Notes: generated by a model not told the origin, from the sequence alone. 64,000 bases of DNA from Odobenus rosmarus divergens (GCF_000321225.1 NW_004450478.1:2513634-2577633), one strand, 5' to 3'. Shown: positions 1-12,691, counted from the first letter of the stretch. Program-made: numbers and translations.

Positions 1-3000
1 CTTTAGGTTTTTATGAGATTTTGCTATTGTAAACTTATCTGACTAGCTGGGACTTTCACTAATGTTAAAATTGCTGGGAAATTCCAGAATCTGTTCTGGC
101 TGCACAGTCGGTGGAGGTGGTCTGGAAACACTGGGGGTGGGAGCGGCCAGGTGGCCTCAGAATTCATATTGTACATGTACGTTCTGCAAAGAGAAGAGCT
201 CACATCTGCCACATAGAGATGATAGAAGGTTAGCTAGAAAGTTATTCCTCAGGGGGTCCAGATAGCTTCCAAAGACACAGACACACCAAAAGAGATCACA
301 GAGAAGAATTGATCTGCATAGACATTTACATTACCTAACCTAAAACTAGTATGTTTTATTTGGATTAACAGATTGAATTTTTGATAAAAATCTGCAAAGT
401 TTTTGTCTGCAACAATAAAAGCCTATAAAATTTCTATCAGAATATTTCAAATCGGATTGATAATCCTACATACCAGGGCTTTGGCAAAGCACAGCCCATT
501 TCTTCGACTAATTCTCCCTACATTCACCCTCAAGAGTGAAGTGTATGTGCTTCTCCAGCAGATGACTCTGACTTTCGATCAAGATTAACCTTTAAGGAAT
601 TTGTACCTCATGGAGCCCAGGGAATTCAGCGATCAGACACGGGTCTGAAACCCTCGTCCCCCTATGCTCAGGTACATATCCTCATTTCACCTGACTGTTG
701 TTAATGTAAACACTCCAGAAATGAAAACTAATCAAATGCCAGTATAATCTAGCATTCTTAAGATTTTGGTCCTTCTCTTGGGAAGAACTTTAAAGGTACT
801 GGATTGTCAGTTCTGGAAATGAAAGCATTTTACTATAGTTGAGAACAAATCCTACACAAGGAGCCCCTATTAATGTGCTTTCATCCTCAGTGGATGGGCA
901 TGAGGATGCTGGGGGCACCGAGGGCAGAGCATTACCTAAGTAAGATCCATGCAGTTGGTGGAGAACAACGCTTTCTAAACACTGGTGGTTTTGTGGTCTC
1001 AACATCTGTCCCCGAGGAACTGGCCTGAGACTGCTGACTCATTACACACAGCTGTCGCATGAGCAGATCATTCGCTCACTAATGACTCCATTAAACACCA
1101 TTCTGGGCTGCGGTTGAGCACGTTTGCATCATCATGTGCCACGCGAGAAAACGGAATCGTAACTCAGGAGCACAGAAGGGGCTGCCTTGTGGAAAAGGAC
1201 TTGGGGAGGTTTCATCTCACTAATGACATATAACAAATTTACTGGAGACTCTGGAGAGGTAATTCCCTAAAATTCAGAAAACTATCCCTACTAGGTTTAT
1301 CTAGGTAAGCATATATTTTACAAGATTCCAAATTGTGTAATAATCTAGCTTTTAATTTGTTGCTTACTACAGAATGAGGTCCACTGGCTCACCTCCGCAT
1401 GTAACATATTTGCTAATTTGCAACAATTCCAAAACTTATCCCAAGCACAGAGAGGGAAAGCCTGTGCAATTATGTGGGTATATTTATTGGTGATTAAAAG
1501 CAAAGTATAAAATCCTTCTTTTGCACAAAATTCTTGCTTACCACTTTTCATAGTTGCTAATGGGTTTTACACCTGCACATTTTGAATTATATTAATTGTG
1601 TGAAAGTTGTGGGAAACTGTCTCTGGTGAGAAGGTACAGGTGCAAACATAATGAACAGTAGCAGATTACTTTTCAAAGCCATCTACCTGTTAATATAAAG
1701 AACCGTTTGACAATGCAACAATGTTTTGTCATTTGTGTGTGTGCTTGTTTATCTTTTGAGGTACTAGAGACAGTTGTTTCTTACAGGGGAGGATTTTTAA
1801 AGCGGTGACAACAAATCAGTCTGTTCATTCAACAACTATTTACTATGTGTATTATGTGTCAGGTACTGCCATGTATATTAAAATAAAAGCAGATGGATAA
1901 ATCCAGTATCAATGGGAAGAGGCAAGATGATTCTATAAACCTGATGAGAAATGGATGGACTTATAAAAAGACGTAAGACAATATTTCTGAGTAGACCATC
2001 AAAGGCTTACATCTGGGTACTGAAAAATGTGAAAAGGTAGAGAGATGAGCTATGATATCCAAGCCAGCTGCTTCCTCATTCAGATGATTAGAGGTAATAA
2101 ATCATGTTGTAGGTGCTCAGGGAATGATAATTACTGAACATTCTATAACACCTATAAATTACTTAATATATCTGTAAGGTTGTATGCTATGGTTTTAGAA
2201 ATACATCTTTTCCCCTTGAATTGCTCAAAGAATGAAATATGTGTGCACGTGCACAAATTATGGCCAATTACCTAATGTCTATATCTGGGTTAAATAAGTA
2301 TGAAATTCACAAATAGTGGGCCCTCTCATCCACTTTCAGAGCTACCTAAGCCCTTCTACTTGGATGAGAATTGTCAGCCCAGTAGAGTCACCCTGAGTTT
2401 GACTCCTGGGTGGCAATTCTAAGAGTTATGAGAGTAAACATATCCATAGAGCACAAAAACATTTTGACTTACCAAAACACATATATAAAACCGATAGATA
2501 TATATAGTATCTAGTCACTTTTGTATGCATAAAAATTTTCATATCATGTTCCTCTGAGGTTCTGGGTGGTAATTCAAGACAACCTTGTGTGGAGGAGAGG
2601 AAAGGCTCCTGACACACAGGCCTGCCTCTTCCCTGCCTCTGGTAATGGTTACTTCCCAGGCCATAAGTGGGAAGAAAGACTATCACTGGCGGGCATGTAC
2701 CTTATTGAAATCCACAGCTGGGTTCTTCTGCATGAAGTGACCTTAGGAATGGCCTCCTGGTCCTCAAATTTACAGGTACCCTGATATATAGTATATGTCA
2801 TCCAAACCTCCAAATTTTTCTAGTATTGGTAAAAGTATATACTATAGATATATGCACCTTGAAAATAATAATCATTCTGCTTCTGAATTTATTTAGAATT
2901 TTGTTTAAAGGAAGGTGAATTCATTTTGTTTTAAATAATTTTATCCTTAAAAAATCTAAGAGCAGTTTGTAGATTCTGCAGCCTAACAGGGAAGAAACAT

Positions 3001-3229
3001 TCCCCTTGACATTATTTAGGGCTTAAGTATTTATGTGTTTTAATGTGTCTCTGGGTATTGCTATGTTATAATAAGCTGTTAGTGTTATACACATACACAG
3101 AAAACATAAACCTGAAAATGGAATTATATTAATTTGAAAAGATGAAAATAAAAAGTGTACATTTACGCAAATAATAACTCAAATGAAAGTGTGCTTTTAC
3201 AAAAAAAAAAAAAAGAAAGAAAGACTTAC
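1..3229 (-). other. CADPS2: CADPS2 intron downstream of the FGSQW microexon
   Basis: This is AT-rich intronic sequence with its donor at 3229. A short L2-like piece lies near 1825-1880. I searched both strands for the next conserved CAPS block and did not find it. Confidence 0.8.
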
Positions 3230-3244
3230 CCATTGACTACCAAA
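3230..3244 (-). CDS. CADPS2: CADPS2 15-nt microexon (FGSQW)
   Basis: Only 15 nt, TTTGGTAGTCAATGG, flanked by an acceptor ending catgatccag, with a long T run about 16 nt further upstream, and a perfect donor GTAAGT. It is phase 0 to phase 0 and encodes F-G-S-Q-W, which is what follows GGQE in CADPS2; CADPS has a five-residue equivalent with the same F and W. The next block of the protein (QYHSKID...) is not found in 1-3229, so it must lie left of the window. The agreement of sequence, phase and splice sites makes this very likely a real exon. Confidence 0.88.
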
Positions 3245-3951
3245 CTGGATCATGCCATGGAGAAAAAAAAAAAACGATGAAGGAGAACATATGGGAAGAG
3301 TAAAGAAATGAAAAAGTAATTACAATGAGAAAAGCAGCAACAAAATGTCAACTTAAACAGATAATCTAAGAAAAATAAATCCTTTTCACCCAATCGCCCC
3401 TCTCAACAAAAATAAATCATGGGGTAAAATAAGCTGTGTTTCTGAATATAGAACCAAACAAAACATGAATCAAAGTAAAAAAAATGGGACATTTATTAAA
3501 AAAAAAAGTTTTTTAGAACATTTCTACTTGATCTTTAAAACATGGAAACTTTTGTGTAAATAAAAATATTTCATATGCTATTTTCTGTGCCTTGTTTTTT
3601 GAATGCAAACTCTGGATACTCTAGATTTGTATAAACAAAGCAGGTAGCTTTCTAGCTTTCTTATTTGCTTGTGAAAAGCAAGGTTTATGTAAATACACAA
3701 CACCTAAGTTGTTAAAAGCTTCAATGGCCACGTGTAAAATTTTGGGCAGTCTTCATATAAAAAAGAAGAAACTAACAGGAGCAAAGGATAAAGGGCCTTC
3801 CATTATTACAGTAAGGAAAAGACCAAACACTTCTATGGGAAAACTTGGTCTTTCAATCTAATCAAGTAAGAGACTTCTGGACACAGCATCCAGCACCCTC
3901 TGCCAGGGCACCCCGTGCTGCCTATTCATATGTGACACTCAGTTCACTTAC
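3245..3951 (-). other. CADPS2: CADPS2 intron between exon h and the 15-nt microexon
   Basis: This is a 707-nt phase-0 intron, very A-rich on the plus strand (T-rich in the transcript). No repeat family is recognised. Confidence 0.82.
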
Positions 3952-4099
3952 CTCTTGTCCTCCATCCAGGGCACAAAGTTTGGTGCTTTGCTTTTTGGCA
4001 TCGACTAATACATTAAACATTGTACACACAGAGGCAGGAATGCGCAAGTCAGTGGTTTTGCTTGCCTTTTGCAGCTTGACTTCAAATGCAGTTCTTGTT
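3952..4099 (-). CDS. CADPS2: CADPS2 exon h ([19 protein letters not shown]...LDGGQE)
   Basis: This exon is 148 nt, phase 2 to phase 0. The acceptor is ttaatgaatag, with a poor pyrimidine tract, and the donor is a perfect GTAAGT. The product begins [20 protein letters not shown], continues [20 protein letters not shown] and ends LCALDGGQE. It continues the MHD1/MUN-like region. [13 protein letters not shown] and LDGGQE fit CADPS2 and differ from the CADPS counterparts. Confidence 0.96.
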
Positions 4100-5370
4100 C
4101 TATTCATTAAAACATGAATTCAGGGTAAGAAATTCTGAAATATGTCTTACCTGCTTAGTAAAAGTGAAATCAACACTACAACATACTAATTTAAAACATG
4201 CAAGTAAGGAGTGGCATTGCTTGGGAGCTAGGGGTGGGATGCTCTTCTTTTTCAGGTGTCTCATATGAAAGATCAGGGAGATATTTTATATTAAACAGAT
4301 TTGCAGTCACGCAGACAATATCTCTATTCAAAGGAAGCTATTTGTTACATCTAGTGTAAAACTTTTTATGGGAAAACTGCTTAGTTTTACTTAACCGCCT
4401 GAATTAATTTCCAAGTATAAAAACCACTGGTTTCTCTACATTAAAGCAGAACAAATCTTCTGCGTGAGGGTTTACCAAATAAAAAAAAAAAGTACAAGTC
4501 TGGAAAACCCTAAAACATCATAATTAATGTACAACAGAGAATGGATCATTCTTTTGTGTCACTTAGATTTTCTTTCAAATACCCAAAGTTGTAGGTAGGT
4601 GTTCGAAAGAAAGTTTGTAACAGGCAATTTGGAATTGTTTTTGCGAAAGTATCCAAAGAATACCCATTGATTTGAGACATTAGAATCACATATGACAAAT
4701 ATGATATTTTTAAAACATTAAATAATCTAATTCATGGCCTTGCCTTAGGAAGCTATTAAACATTATTCTAAAGACAAGATTTTTCTTAACTTTGAAGAAT
4801 TCAGGATTATTCAATTGCTCCAACCAGTGTTTACTCCGATATGCTGCCCACATTGTTCTGTATGCATCATGAACAAGGGCAATGGGAAAAACAATGCTTG
4901 GCTAGTTAGCGATACACTGTTGATTTTGTAAGAACTATTAAAGAAAATGAAAGCACATCTGGAGGAATTCAAAGCCTCATAACTTATTTCTGATTAAGTT
5001 CTGAAGAATGTAACTGGATAGTTGACGTGGAAAGCTCCTTTGACGTGGAAAGAGAATACCAGAAAACAGAAACACTGATGGCCCTGATCATAATTTGGGT
5101 TTGCCATGCCGTTTCACAGCAGACACCGTGCGTAATGCATAAAGTACTTAACCGCCCTTTTCCGTATGTCTCAGGAAGTACTGCCTTGAAACTCAGTTAC
5201 AGAGTTACAGGAGGCCCCAGAATTTAGGTCTGAGAACCCAACGTTCATTAAATTTTGTTGTGGTAGTACATATTGAAACTTTCCTTGTGACAACTGGTAA
5301 CAGGTACTTGGTGAAAAGTGCTACTCTGGGTGCTGGCGTACAAAGCAGCAACTTGAAAACACAGGTCTAC
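4100..5370 (-). other. CADPS2: CADPS2 intron between exons g and h
   Basis: This is a 1.27-kb phase-2 intron of AT-rich sequence. I see no repeat family or gene in it. Confidence 0.85.
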
Positions 5371-5526
5371 CTTTTGACACAGGCCTCTATCATATCACTG
5401 GCCATTAGTTTAAGTCTTTGCTCTAAGTGGTGGGCAAATTCTTGTTCTGGCCAGTGCAGATCAAAGACAAACATTTGCAGTGCATCGAGTTTCCAAAAGA
5501 GGTCTTCTGATGTTGCTGAGCCATTG
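5371..5526 (-). CDS. CADPS2: CADPS2 exon g ([17 protein letters not shown]...MIEACVKR)
   Basis: This exon is 156 nt, phase 2 to phase 2. The acceptor is tttttcttctag and the donor is GTAGAC. The product starts [20 protein letters not shown], continues [20 protein letters not shown] and ends [11 protein letters not shown]. This is a strongly conserved CAPS block; [20 protein letters not shown] is nearly identical in the paralogue. The frame is intact and the boundaries agree with both neighbours. Confidence 0.96.
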
Positions 5527-7842
5527 CTAGAAGAAAAAGGAAACATGAAGAGCATCGTGAACTTCCACTGTCAGCTGTGAGGATAGCCAACACATTGTTT
5601 TTTGCCTTAAAATCTCAGTAATTGGTATTTTCTTTATTCAACCTTCTAAATCTCTTCCTTTTCACTTCTCAATGAATATGGTGAGGCAAAAAACCAAAAC
5701 AAAACAAATAGAAATGAATATAGTAGGGTTTCATAGAAAGGGGTAGAATGCATAAGGGTACTTTACTAAGGAAAAGAAATCAAATTGTACATGGAAGAAC
5801 AAACATTTTAAACGCTTTTTTAACCAATCCATAGGATACAGATAAAATACATAAATATTTGCTCCTGGAAATTCAGAAGAGTATGTTCTATGCAAGAAAG
5901 TCCATATGACAGCTACTAGGAGCTTCACTCCTCTACTCATGCATACATGTGTGCCTTTGTCATCACAGTGGTTTCTGTCTACAGACAGGTGCGTAGCGTA
6001 CAGATCCTTCAGTTTCTCAAGGACAGGGGAAGGGGAAACAGGTAGTGCAAGTGAGAAAACAAGCTGAGCAGGGAAGCAAATCTTATGCCTATTTTGAAAT
6101 GCTTCGTGACTTTTCTAGCTCATAATGAAACCTAACAGTATGACGTACAGTCTAACAGAGAAATGACATTCAGGGTGCCCTGAAGTGGGAACAAAATCAT
6201 GTATTTCAGGTCATTCCATCTTTCTAACTTGGGGCCTGGATTTGCTATGCATTCACTGCTGCGGTAAAATTAATCCAGGGAACTAGAGTTTCAGACCATG
6301 GATGAAGGTAATTTGTAGCAAGGTACATATAATATTTGGGCAAAGGATAATACTACTACTTTCCATTATGCAAGTATATAGCCTAATAGGGAAACAGAGG
6401 TTTTGAAAGTAAAATAATCCTATGTTCAAACACGCTGAAACTTAATAGTAAAAGATAACAAAAGGAGAAAAAAGGTGCTGTGCAGATTCAGTTCTCCTCA
6501 GCTTTCCTGTAAGTGCTTAACATACACTAACCTAAAAATTGTATTGTGAGTGTGCAAAAGAAAAAGAGAAATGAAATAATTTATCACAAGAGCACAGTGG
6601 GAAACTTTTATAAAAATAAAATTCTTTTAAACATCCCCTTTGTTTAGCTAAACATATCAATTATTTGGCTTAAAAAAATGCCTCCTTCTCTGGCTAATTA
6701 AAGGCTTATTTCCCTCCCCCACCTCTACCTCAGCATCTTTCCTGCATCACCAACCTCCTTTGTGTTCCTTCTCCCATTCTGCCAGTAATTCCTCATGGTC
6801 TCCTTGCCTAGCCAAGATGTGCTCACAGTTAAGTTCTCAATGGACCATTCGCAGCAAAGCACTGAATGCCACCCATAGCTCTCTACTCAGTATCTCGTAA
6901 CCTTAAAAATCAGTGCCCCCAAAGTACCATTAAACAAAGGAACCAGACAACACCATGTTGACACTGCTGTGAAAAATGTTAGAAAAAAAACACTATATTT
7001 ATTTCTCCCTTTTGCCATATATATAATAAAAATAAGAGGAAAAAAATGACCAGGCAAAATCTTCTTATATATCCAGAGTGTACAGTGTGGTAAATTAGAG
7101 GACTTATATTAAGAGCAATTGAATCTCATTGGTTAAAGAAGCAAATCTAATAATTTTTTACTTTGGAGAAATATAAGGTAGCTATTTGAAACATGTATGT
7201 ATTCTTAATAGCATAACAAAACAACAAAAACCATCATCAAAACAAAATCTGAAGTAGTGAAGATGGGATTCTATTGAAAATGGACTCTCTCATAACATAT
7301 GACAATTAAATCTTCATAGAGAGTATGGATATATGTTTCTTCTGTTCTTTGATGCTATGGAATGATAAATGTACTTAATTGGGAACATAATTAAGGTAAC
7401 AAGTGTTTGCTATAATTAAATAGAAAAAAATGTAAAGAGGTTTTCTCTTGAGCTGGAATTTATAACCTGCAATTTACTCAGAACTTTTTCATTTTAAAAT
7501 TATTTTTAATCAGTGACCTATTCTGAAAGTATGATTAACAGATTAAAGAACTCAAACATGAATAAGGGACTCTGAGATAACTTCCTAAAAATGCCAGTAG
7601 GAAACTTATCTTATTGGCACCTACTTTTAGAGCTAAAAAACCCAAAAAACAAAAACCAAAAAAACCCGAGAAGGAAGACATGGAGAAGCCCCTCCTAAGG
7701 TGATACTGATACATTAGTAGGTAGGGATGTATCTTTAAAGCATTGGTTATATTCTATTTTTTAATTCCTTACATATATGAAATGGACTTTTTTTTTTTTT
7801 TTTTGCTATTTAATGCTTTATAACGAAAGTTCAAAAAAACTA

Positions 7843-7967
7843 AGAGTGCCTGGCTGGTTCAGTCGGTGGAGAATGCGACCCTTGATCTTGGGGTTATGGG
7901 TTCAAGCCCCGCATTGGGTGTAGAGATTACTTAAAAATAATAAAAATAAAATCTTTAACAAAAAAAC
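7843..7967 (+). mobile_element. Old short Can-SINE
   Basis: The tRNA-like head reads gtgcctggctggttcagtcg and is followed by gggttcaagcccc (B-box-like) and the old tail tagagattacttaaaaataa. This is the short carnivore SINE form lacking the later pyrimidine-rich body. Confidence 0.85.
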
Positions 7968-8737
7968 CCACCCAGAACCCAAAAAACTAGTGATTACATC
8001 ATAACATTGTAAATAATTTTGAGCACCCTGATGAAGAGCCTAATGTTGATAATCCCAGCAGGTAAAGATAACAGTGATTAACTTGTAAAACATGTTTTTT
8101 ATTTACTCAGAATGATGAAAGTATGAGCACTTTATTTACAAAGCCACAATCTGTCATGATTCCTGTCCTGAGATGCAGGTCATTTTAAAAAGGGGCTCCC
8201 AATAAATGAGATTCAGGTTTCACACATGCCTCAAAGCTAAAAAAATAAAGACACACACACACAAAATCTAAATTTCACAAGGTAATGCCCACAATAATGT
8301 TTTTGGTTAAAATCAAGGGTGTTAAACAGATGAGGAATGAGGAAGAAGAGGAGTCAAATTATAAAACAGTGTTAAGAAGCACAAAAACACATAAACTTAG
8401 AAAGATACATTATTCTTCCTAGATAATTGCCAAGCACACACAGACACCACTCTATACACTATAACTGCCCCAAGCATTTGTCTGAAAGAAAAAGATTCAC
8501 ATGTAACCTAACATCCCGATAACTATCATGGGCACAGTGATGATGTTTAACTTGGAGAGATACTGTTAAGATATTTTGCAAGTTATTCTTCTCCTTCTTG
8601 GTCTTCTTTCTTTTCTTGAGGGTATGTAGCCTTGGGGAGCAGATGTAACAGTGGTGGGAGGACAGGCAGAAACGATGCTGGGCAAATTCTTAGCCCAGCA
8701 TCCTTATATCCTCTGGAAGCCGAACACATGAATAAGA

Positions 8738-8970
8738 GGAGTGAGAGCTTTGTGGTCAGGCAAACCTGGGTTCAAAGCTTGCCTCTGTCACTTACTTACT
8801 GTGGGACCTCAGGCAACTTCTGTTTCTTAACCTCTTTATGACTTCGTTTCCTAAGTCCCTAAAATAGGGACAATGACATTTACATCCCAGGGTTGTCCAG
8901 AGGCTTAGCTGAGAAAAAGATCTGGCACTTTACCTGGAACATGGTAAGTGTTCAATGAATGGTAGCTATT
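8738..8970 (+). repeat. MIR SINE, nearly full length
   Basis: It contains the MIR core (cctgggttcaaa, cttactgtgggacctcaggcaa) and the tail with aatagggacaatgac and taagtgttcaatgaat. It is an ancient mammalian repeat with no known function here. Confidence 0.85.
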
Positions 8971-9149
8971 TTTCTTCTTCTAATTATTACTCTTTCTAGC
9001 TGACGTCATATGAGATCTTGGGCAAAGCATGGACTATTATTGAGTTCATTTACTTGCTCTGAGTCTCATACTTTTGAAAACTATACAGTTAATAAATGAT
9101 GATGATTGATGACAGTAATAATGATAAAAATCATAATGTAGCATAGGAG

Positions 9150-9325
9150 TAGTTATTATTTATTGAGAGCCTAGGATGTGCCAGGCACTTTTCATCATTT
9201 TTTTCTTTTTTATCCTCCCCAAAATGTCTTTAAATTAGGTGTCATAACCATTTCAGCACTGGGGAAACTGAGGCTAAGAAAGATTTAATGATTACTAAAC
9301 TAGGATCTAAACTCGAATTTCAAAG
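9150..9325 (-). repeat. MIR SINE, antisense
   Basis: The plus strand shows the reverse complement of MIR: tattgagagcctaggatgtgcc, ggggaaactgaggc and a degraded aactcgaattt. Confidence 0.75.
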
Positions 9326-9982
9326 CCTGTGTCCTTTTTGTTTTAGTGACTCTCAGTTACTGAATCTGCAATAGGTGGGCTGACCACAACACAGAGCTAA
9401 CAGATATGGTTTTTTATGATATAAAGATTATTTAAAAATAACAAAGTGCAACAACTGATAGATGAAAGGACTTGCTGGTGTTAGGAAATAAAGGACGATC
9501 GCTTCTCTGCAACCTGAAATATTATTTCTTTAAAAGTGCAACTAAGATAAAATAGAAAAACATTATATTCTTAAACAAGTCTTACGATGGTTTTCTTCAT
9601 GTACAAGAGAAACTATATGGGCAATAACAAAGTTGGAGCCAACTACGGCTCCCAGACATACTGTTACCACAGTGATTGCCTGAAGCGTGGTGTATCATTT
9701 AGGCTAGAGTCTACAACCTGGGTCACAAAATGACCTCTCACCTACAGATCACATATGAACTACATCAAGCCAGTGAGTGTTTTTTTTTTTTTTAATCTGT
9801 ATCATTTATCATCGATTTGCTCAGCTTAGCTTAATAGCTTAAAAAACTCACACAAAACCAAAACATAGGATTCCTCAACCAACGATGATAAATGCCATGC
9901 AATCTGAACAAATGTGCACAGAACACAGCCCAGGCCATGCACTAGCTAACACACCACCAGGAAATAAGTGAGGGATACACAC

Positions 9983-10102
9983 GTGGACTCATATAAAGAA
10001 GCCATCCACGAAGGAGTAGAAAAGCTAGGAATCTGTGGAAGATTAAGAGGCAGACTTGGAACTTTTGGAAGAGCTACATTGGGAAGACTGTTGGCGATAT
10101 TC
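9983..10102 (-). CDS. CADPS2: CADPS2 exon f, Pro/Leu-rich 40-residue segment ([15 protein letters not shown]...)
   Basis: This exon is exactly 120 nt, phase 2 to phase 2, so skipping it removes 40 residues without changing frame. The acceptor is ctctacag; the donor is GTGTGT, a weaker match than its neighbours. The product starts [20 protein letters not shown], continues [19 protein letters not shown] and is proline-rich. It looks like a flexible linker between helical blocks of the MHD1/MUN-like region. Alternative splicing of the C-terminal half of CAPS2 is known in rodents; that this exon is one of the variable ones is inference from its symmetry and weak donor. Confidence 0.95.
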
Positions 10103-10226
10103 CTGTAGAGAAACAAACAACGTGGGAAGGGACCAGCATAAGCAATAACCACAGATGGCCATGTGTAAAGTCATAAGGTCAGGACTAAAGAGACAGATGT
10201 TCTGTGGACACTGGGCAGATACCTAC
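10103..10226 (-). other. CADPS2: Short CADPS2 intron of 124 nt between exons e and f
   Basis: This phase-2 intron runs from GTAGGT to a pyrimidine-rich tgtttctctacag. It is repeat-free and much shorter than every neighbouring intron, which range from 0.7 to 21 kb. Confidence 0.93.
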
Positions 10227-10368
10227 TTGACAGGCTGCCATGTCTCTTGCTCAAAACCTCTGTGAATTGACTGGGCGATGGAGGACTCCATGAGATCGAC
10301 GTAGCGGACAACCAAGGGCACAAAGGTTTCTTGCAAATGTTTGTGAAATTTTCCGTTACATAAAAGTG
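10227..10368 (-). CDS. CADPS2: CADPS2 exon e ([13 protein letters not shown]...ETWQPVK)
   Basis: This exon is 142 nt, phase 1 to phase 2. It was identified by splice sites and family match and has no long open frame around it. The acceptor is gactatttcag and the donor is GTAGGT after CCT GTC AA. The product includes [38 protein letters not shown] and [27 protein letters not shown] is one of the most conserved strings of CAPS proteins. The residue after QE is T here, where I recall I in human. The split codon at the start gives A. Confidence 0.95.
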
Positions 10369-11895
10369 CTGAAATAGTCAAGCAGAAACAGGGTTTGTCA
10401 GAGGGATCATATCAGGCATTTGGGAAAGAGGGGTGAAAAAAACGTTTCCTGAAAGAGTCTGACACAGAAGAACTGGTAAAATACAGATGATAATGGATCT
10501 TGCTCCTCCTATTGAATATATCATGAAAGCTAATCAAGAAGTATAATTAACCTCCTAGATATGGCTGTCAAAATGCAAACAGATTCTATCTCTATAAAAT
10601 CTTCCTGGCAGGTGGGATGTTTTTACTTTCTGAGAGGTTTAACACATGAGGCATATGACCACTTGCTAGAGATTCAACAGAGCTGCTGGATACCTGGAAG
10701 GTCTTGACACATGTAAAGAGAGCAATAAAGAGAGTTACAATCCCTGTGCTAGACGGTATATCACAGAAGAGCTAAACCCATTCAATTCTGAGAGCTAAGC
10801 TTGATTCATTCTAAGAAATACACTTATTTAATTCACCTGTAGGATGACTGTGGCCTTGGGAATTTCTATTCTGATTCATGAATTTTTCAGTTATTTGTGG
10901 GTTTTCTTGTTAGTCTTCAAGTTTTTCACATGTGTCTTTAAAAACATCATATGCATTTTTCAGGTGTCCGTTTGTCTTTAATGAAATACACTATGGGACA
11001 TCCCACCTAAAGCAGTTGTGGAAGTCTTAGAATTTGTGCTCTTGGGATAGGACTGTCAAATAGGTAGGTAATAGGTAAGGTGCACCTCCCTACACCAGAA
11101 GGTGGATGCTTTCTATGCACAGGATGTAATTTCATTAGAAGAAAGGTCAGTGCTATCTGTAGATTGTGTCACACCCACCCACTCCCCTGCCAAATTCATT
11201 GAAATCCTAACACCCAATGTGATGGTGGGACCCTTGAGGGGGTAATTAAGTCATGGGAGCAGAGTCCTCGTGAACAGGGTTAGTACTCTCATGAAATCTA
11301 TGAAACAAGCTCTCATAGATTGGAGGAAAGATCACCAGGTAGAGGTAACAGCTAGTATGAAAGTTCTAGGCAAGGAACAAGCTGGGGTACTTCCAGAAGG
11401 ACGAGAAAGCCAGTGTGGCAGGAGTAGAGTGAGGGAGGGGAAAAAATAGTCCAAGATTATGTCTACACAGTAGTACATGGTGAGAAGTATGGGTTTTATT
11501 GGGTACCCAGGGAAGCATCATTATTTTTATTATTACGAAGCAGAGGAGTGCCATGATATCGTATCTCTGGCTGCTGTGTGGAAAATGGAGTTGGTGACAA
11601 AGGGCGGAAGCAAGAAGGTGGCTCGTGCTCAGGGCTGGACTGCAACAGACCAGGTAAAGGATGACAGTGATAGTGATGGTGACTTGGATAAGAGTGGCAG
11701 AGGTGGAAGATGGGGAGAAGTCTCTCAGTAACCCCATTCACTTTTATGAATCCGAATAGCTGCATGTGCTTACATACAACATCTAGTAACTAGCAGTTTT
11801 AAAGTAATGCCTCATGAAATACTCAGCTAAATATGCCACCTTCCCCACATAATCTTCTTCAGGGCAAAAATACCCTGAAAGCTAAACAGTGTTTT

Positions 11896-12130
11896 AAAAC
11901 TTGGGCAAAGGGGCGCCTGGGTGGCTCAGTTGGTTGGGCGGCTGCCTTTGGCTCGGGTCATGATCCTGGAATCCCGGGATCGAGTCCCGCATCGGGCTCC
12001 CTGCTCGGCGGGGAGTCTGCTTCTCCCTCTGACCCTCCCCCCTCTCATGTGCTCTCTCTCTCATTCTCTCTCTCTCAAAAAAAAAAAAAAAAAATCAAAA
12101 AAAAAAAAAAACAAAAAAACTTGGGCAAAG
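11896..12130 (+). mobile_element. Can-SINE with target-site duplication
   Basis: The element occupies 11911-12115 and runs from gggcgcctgggtggctcag through a CT-rich body to a mixed poly(A) tail. It is flanked by the 15-nt direct repeat aaaacttgggcaaag at 11896-11910 and 12116-12130. Confidence 0.95.
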
Positions 12131-12691
12131 TATGTGATGCTTACCACAGTGGCATGAATACTGTTTTAACGGATTCTGAAATTTGTCAGAGGCTGGAAAA
12201 CTATAGACATATAGAAGTGGGGCAGGAAGCAATTCTAAATACAGAGGAAAATACGACACTTTTTTTTTTTTCTATTTCTAGTTCATACGGTTTAGTATTT
12301 TTTGTGGTTAAATAATTTTTTCTGGCTTATCTATATGCTAAAAGATTTCCTATTAAAGTGGGAATGATAATCATATTTAAAGATAAATGTCTTATTTAGA
12401 AGACTAATGTTATCTTAATGATGTTTTCATTAGCACACTGAAAGGAGCTTTATTTATTCCTGGAGATTCAATCACAGAGCTAGAAGGTACTATATAGATC
12501 ATGCAGTTCAGTTCCTTTTGCCAAATGTCACCTAAATAAGGATGTTGAACATTAAGGATGAAATATTCTCACTCAAACCACCTAAATCACTGTGGTAAGC
12601 AAATTAAAAAATATATCCATATCTGAATTTATTGGCTCTCCACTTAAGAACTCTCTTTTTCTTCCTCCTCCTGCTCAACTGCATTTTTGGA

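Larger units (their letters stand above)
5527..9982 (-). other. CADPS2: CADPS2 intron between exons f and g
   Basis: This 4.5-kb phase-2 intron holds an old Can-SINE (7843-7967), a MIR in sense direction (8738-8970) and an antisense MIR (9150-9325). 5650-7780 is AT-rich with no feature that I recognise. Confidence 0.85.

Noticed and set aside
11366..11765. Three overlapping open frames of 84-123 codons
   Set aside because: Open frames on both strands over the same DNA without conserved motifs or splice structure; treated as chance.
11833..12315. 160-codon open frame, the longest in the window
   Set aside because: It runs straight through a Can-SINE (11911-12115) and its poly(A) tail; the product is SINE translation plus poly-lysine.
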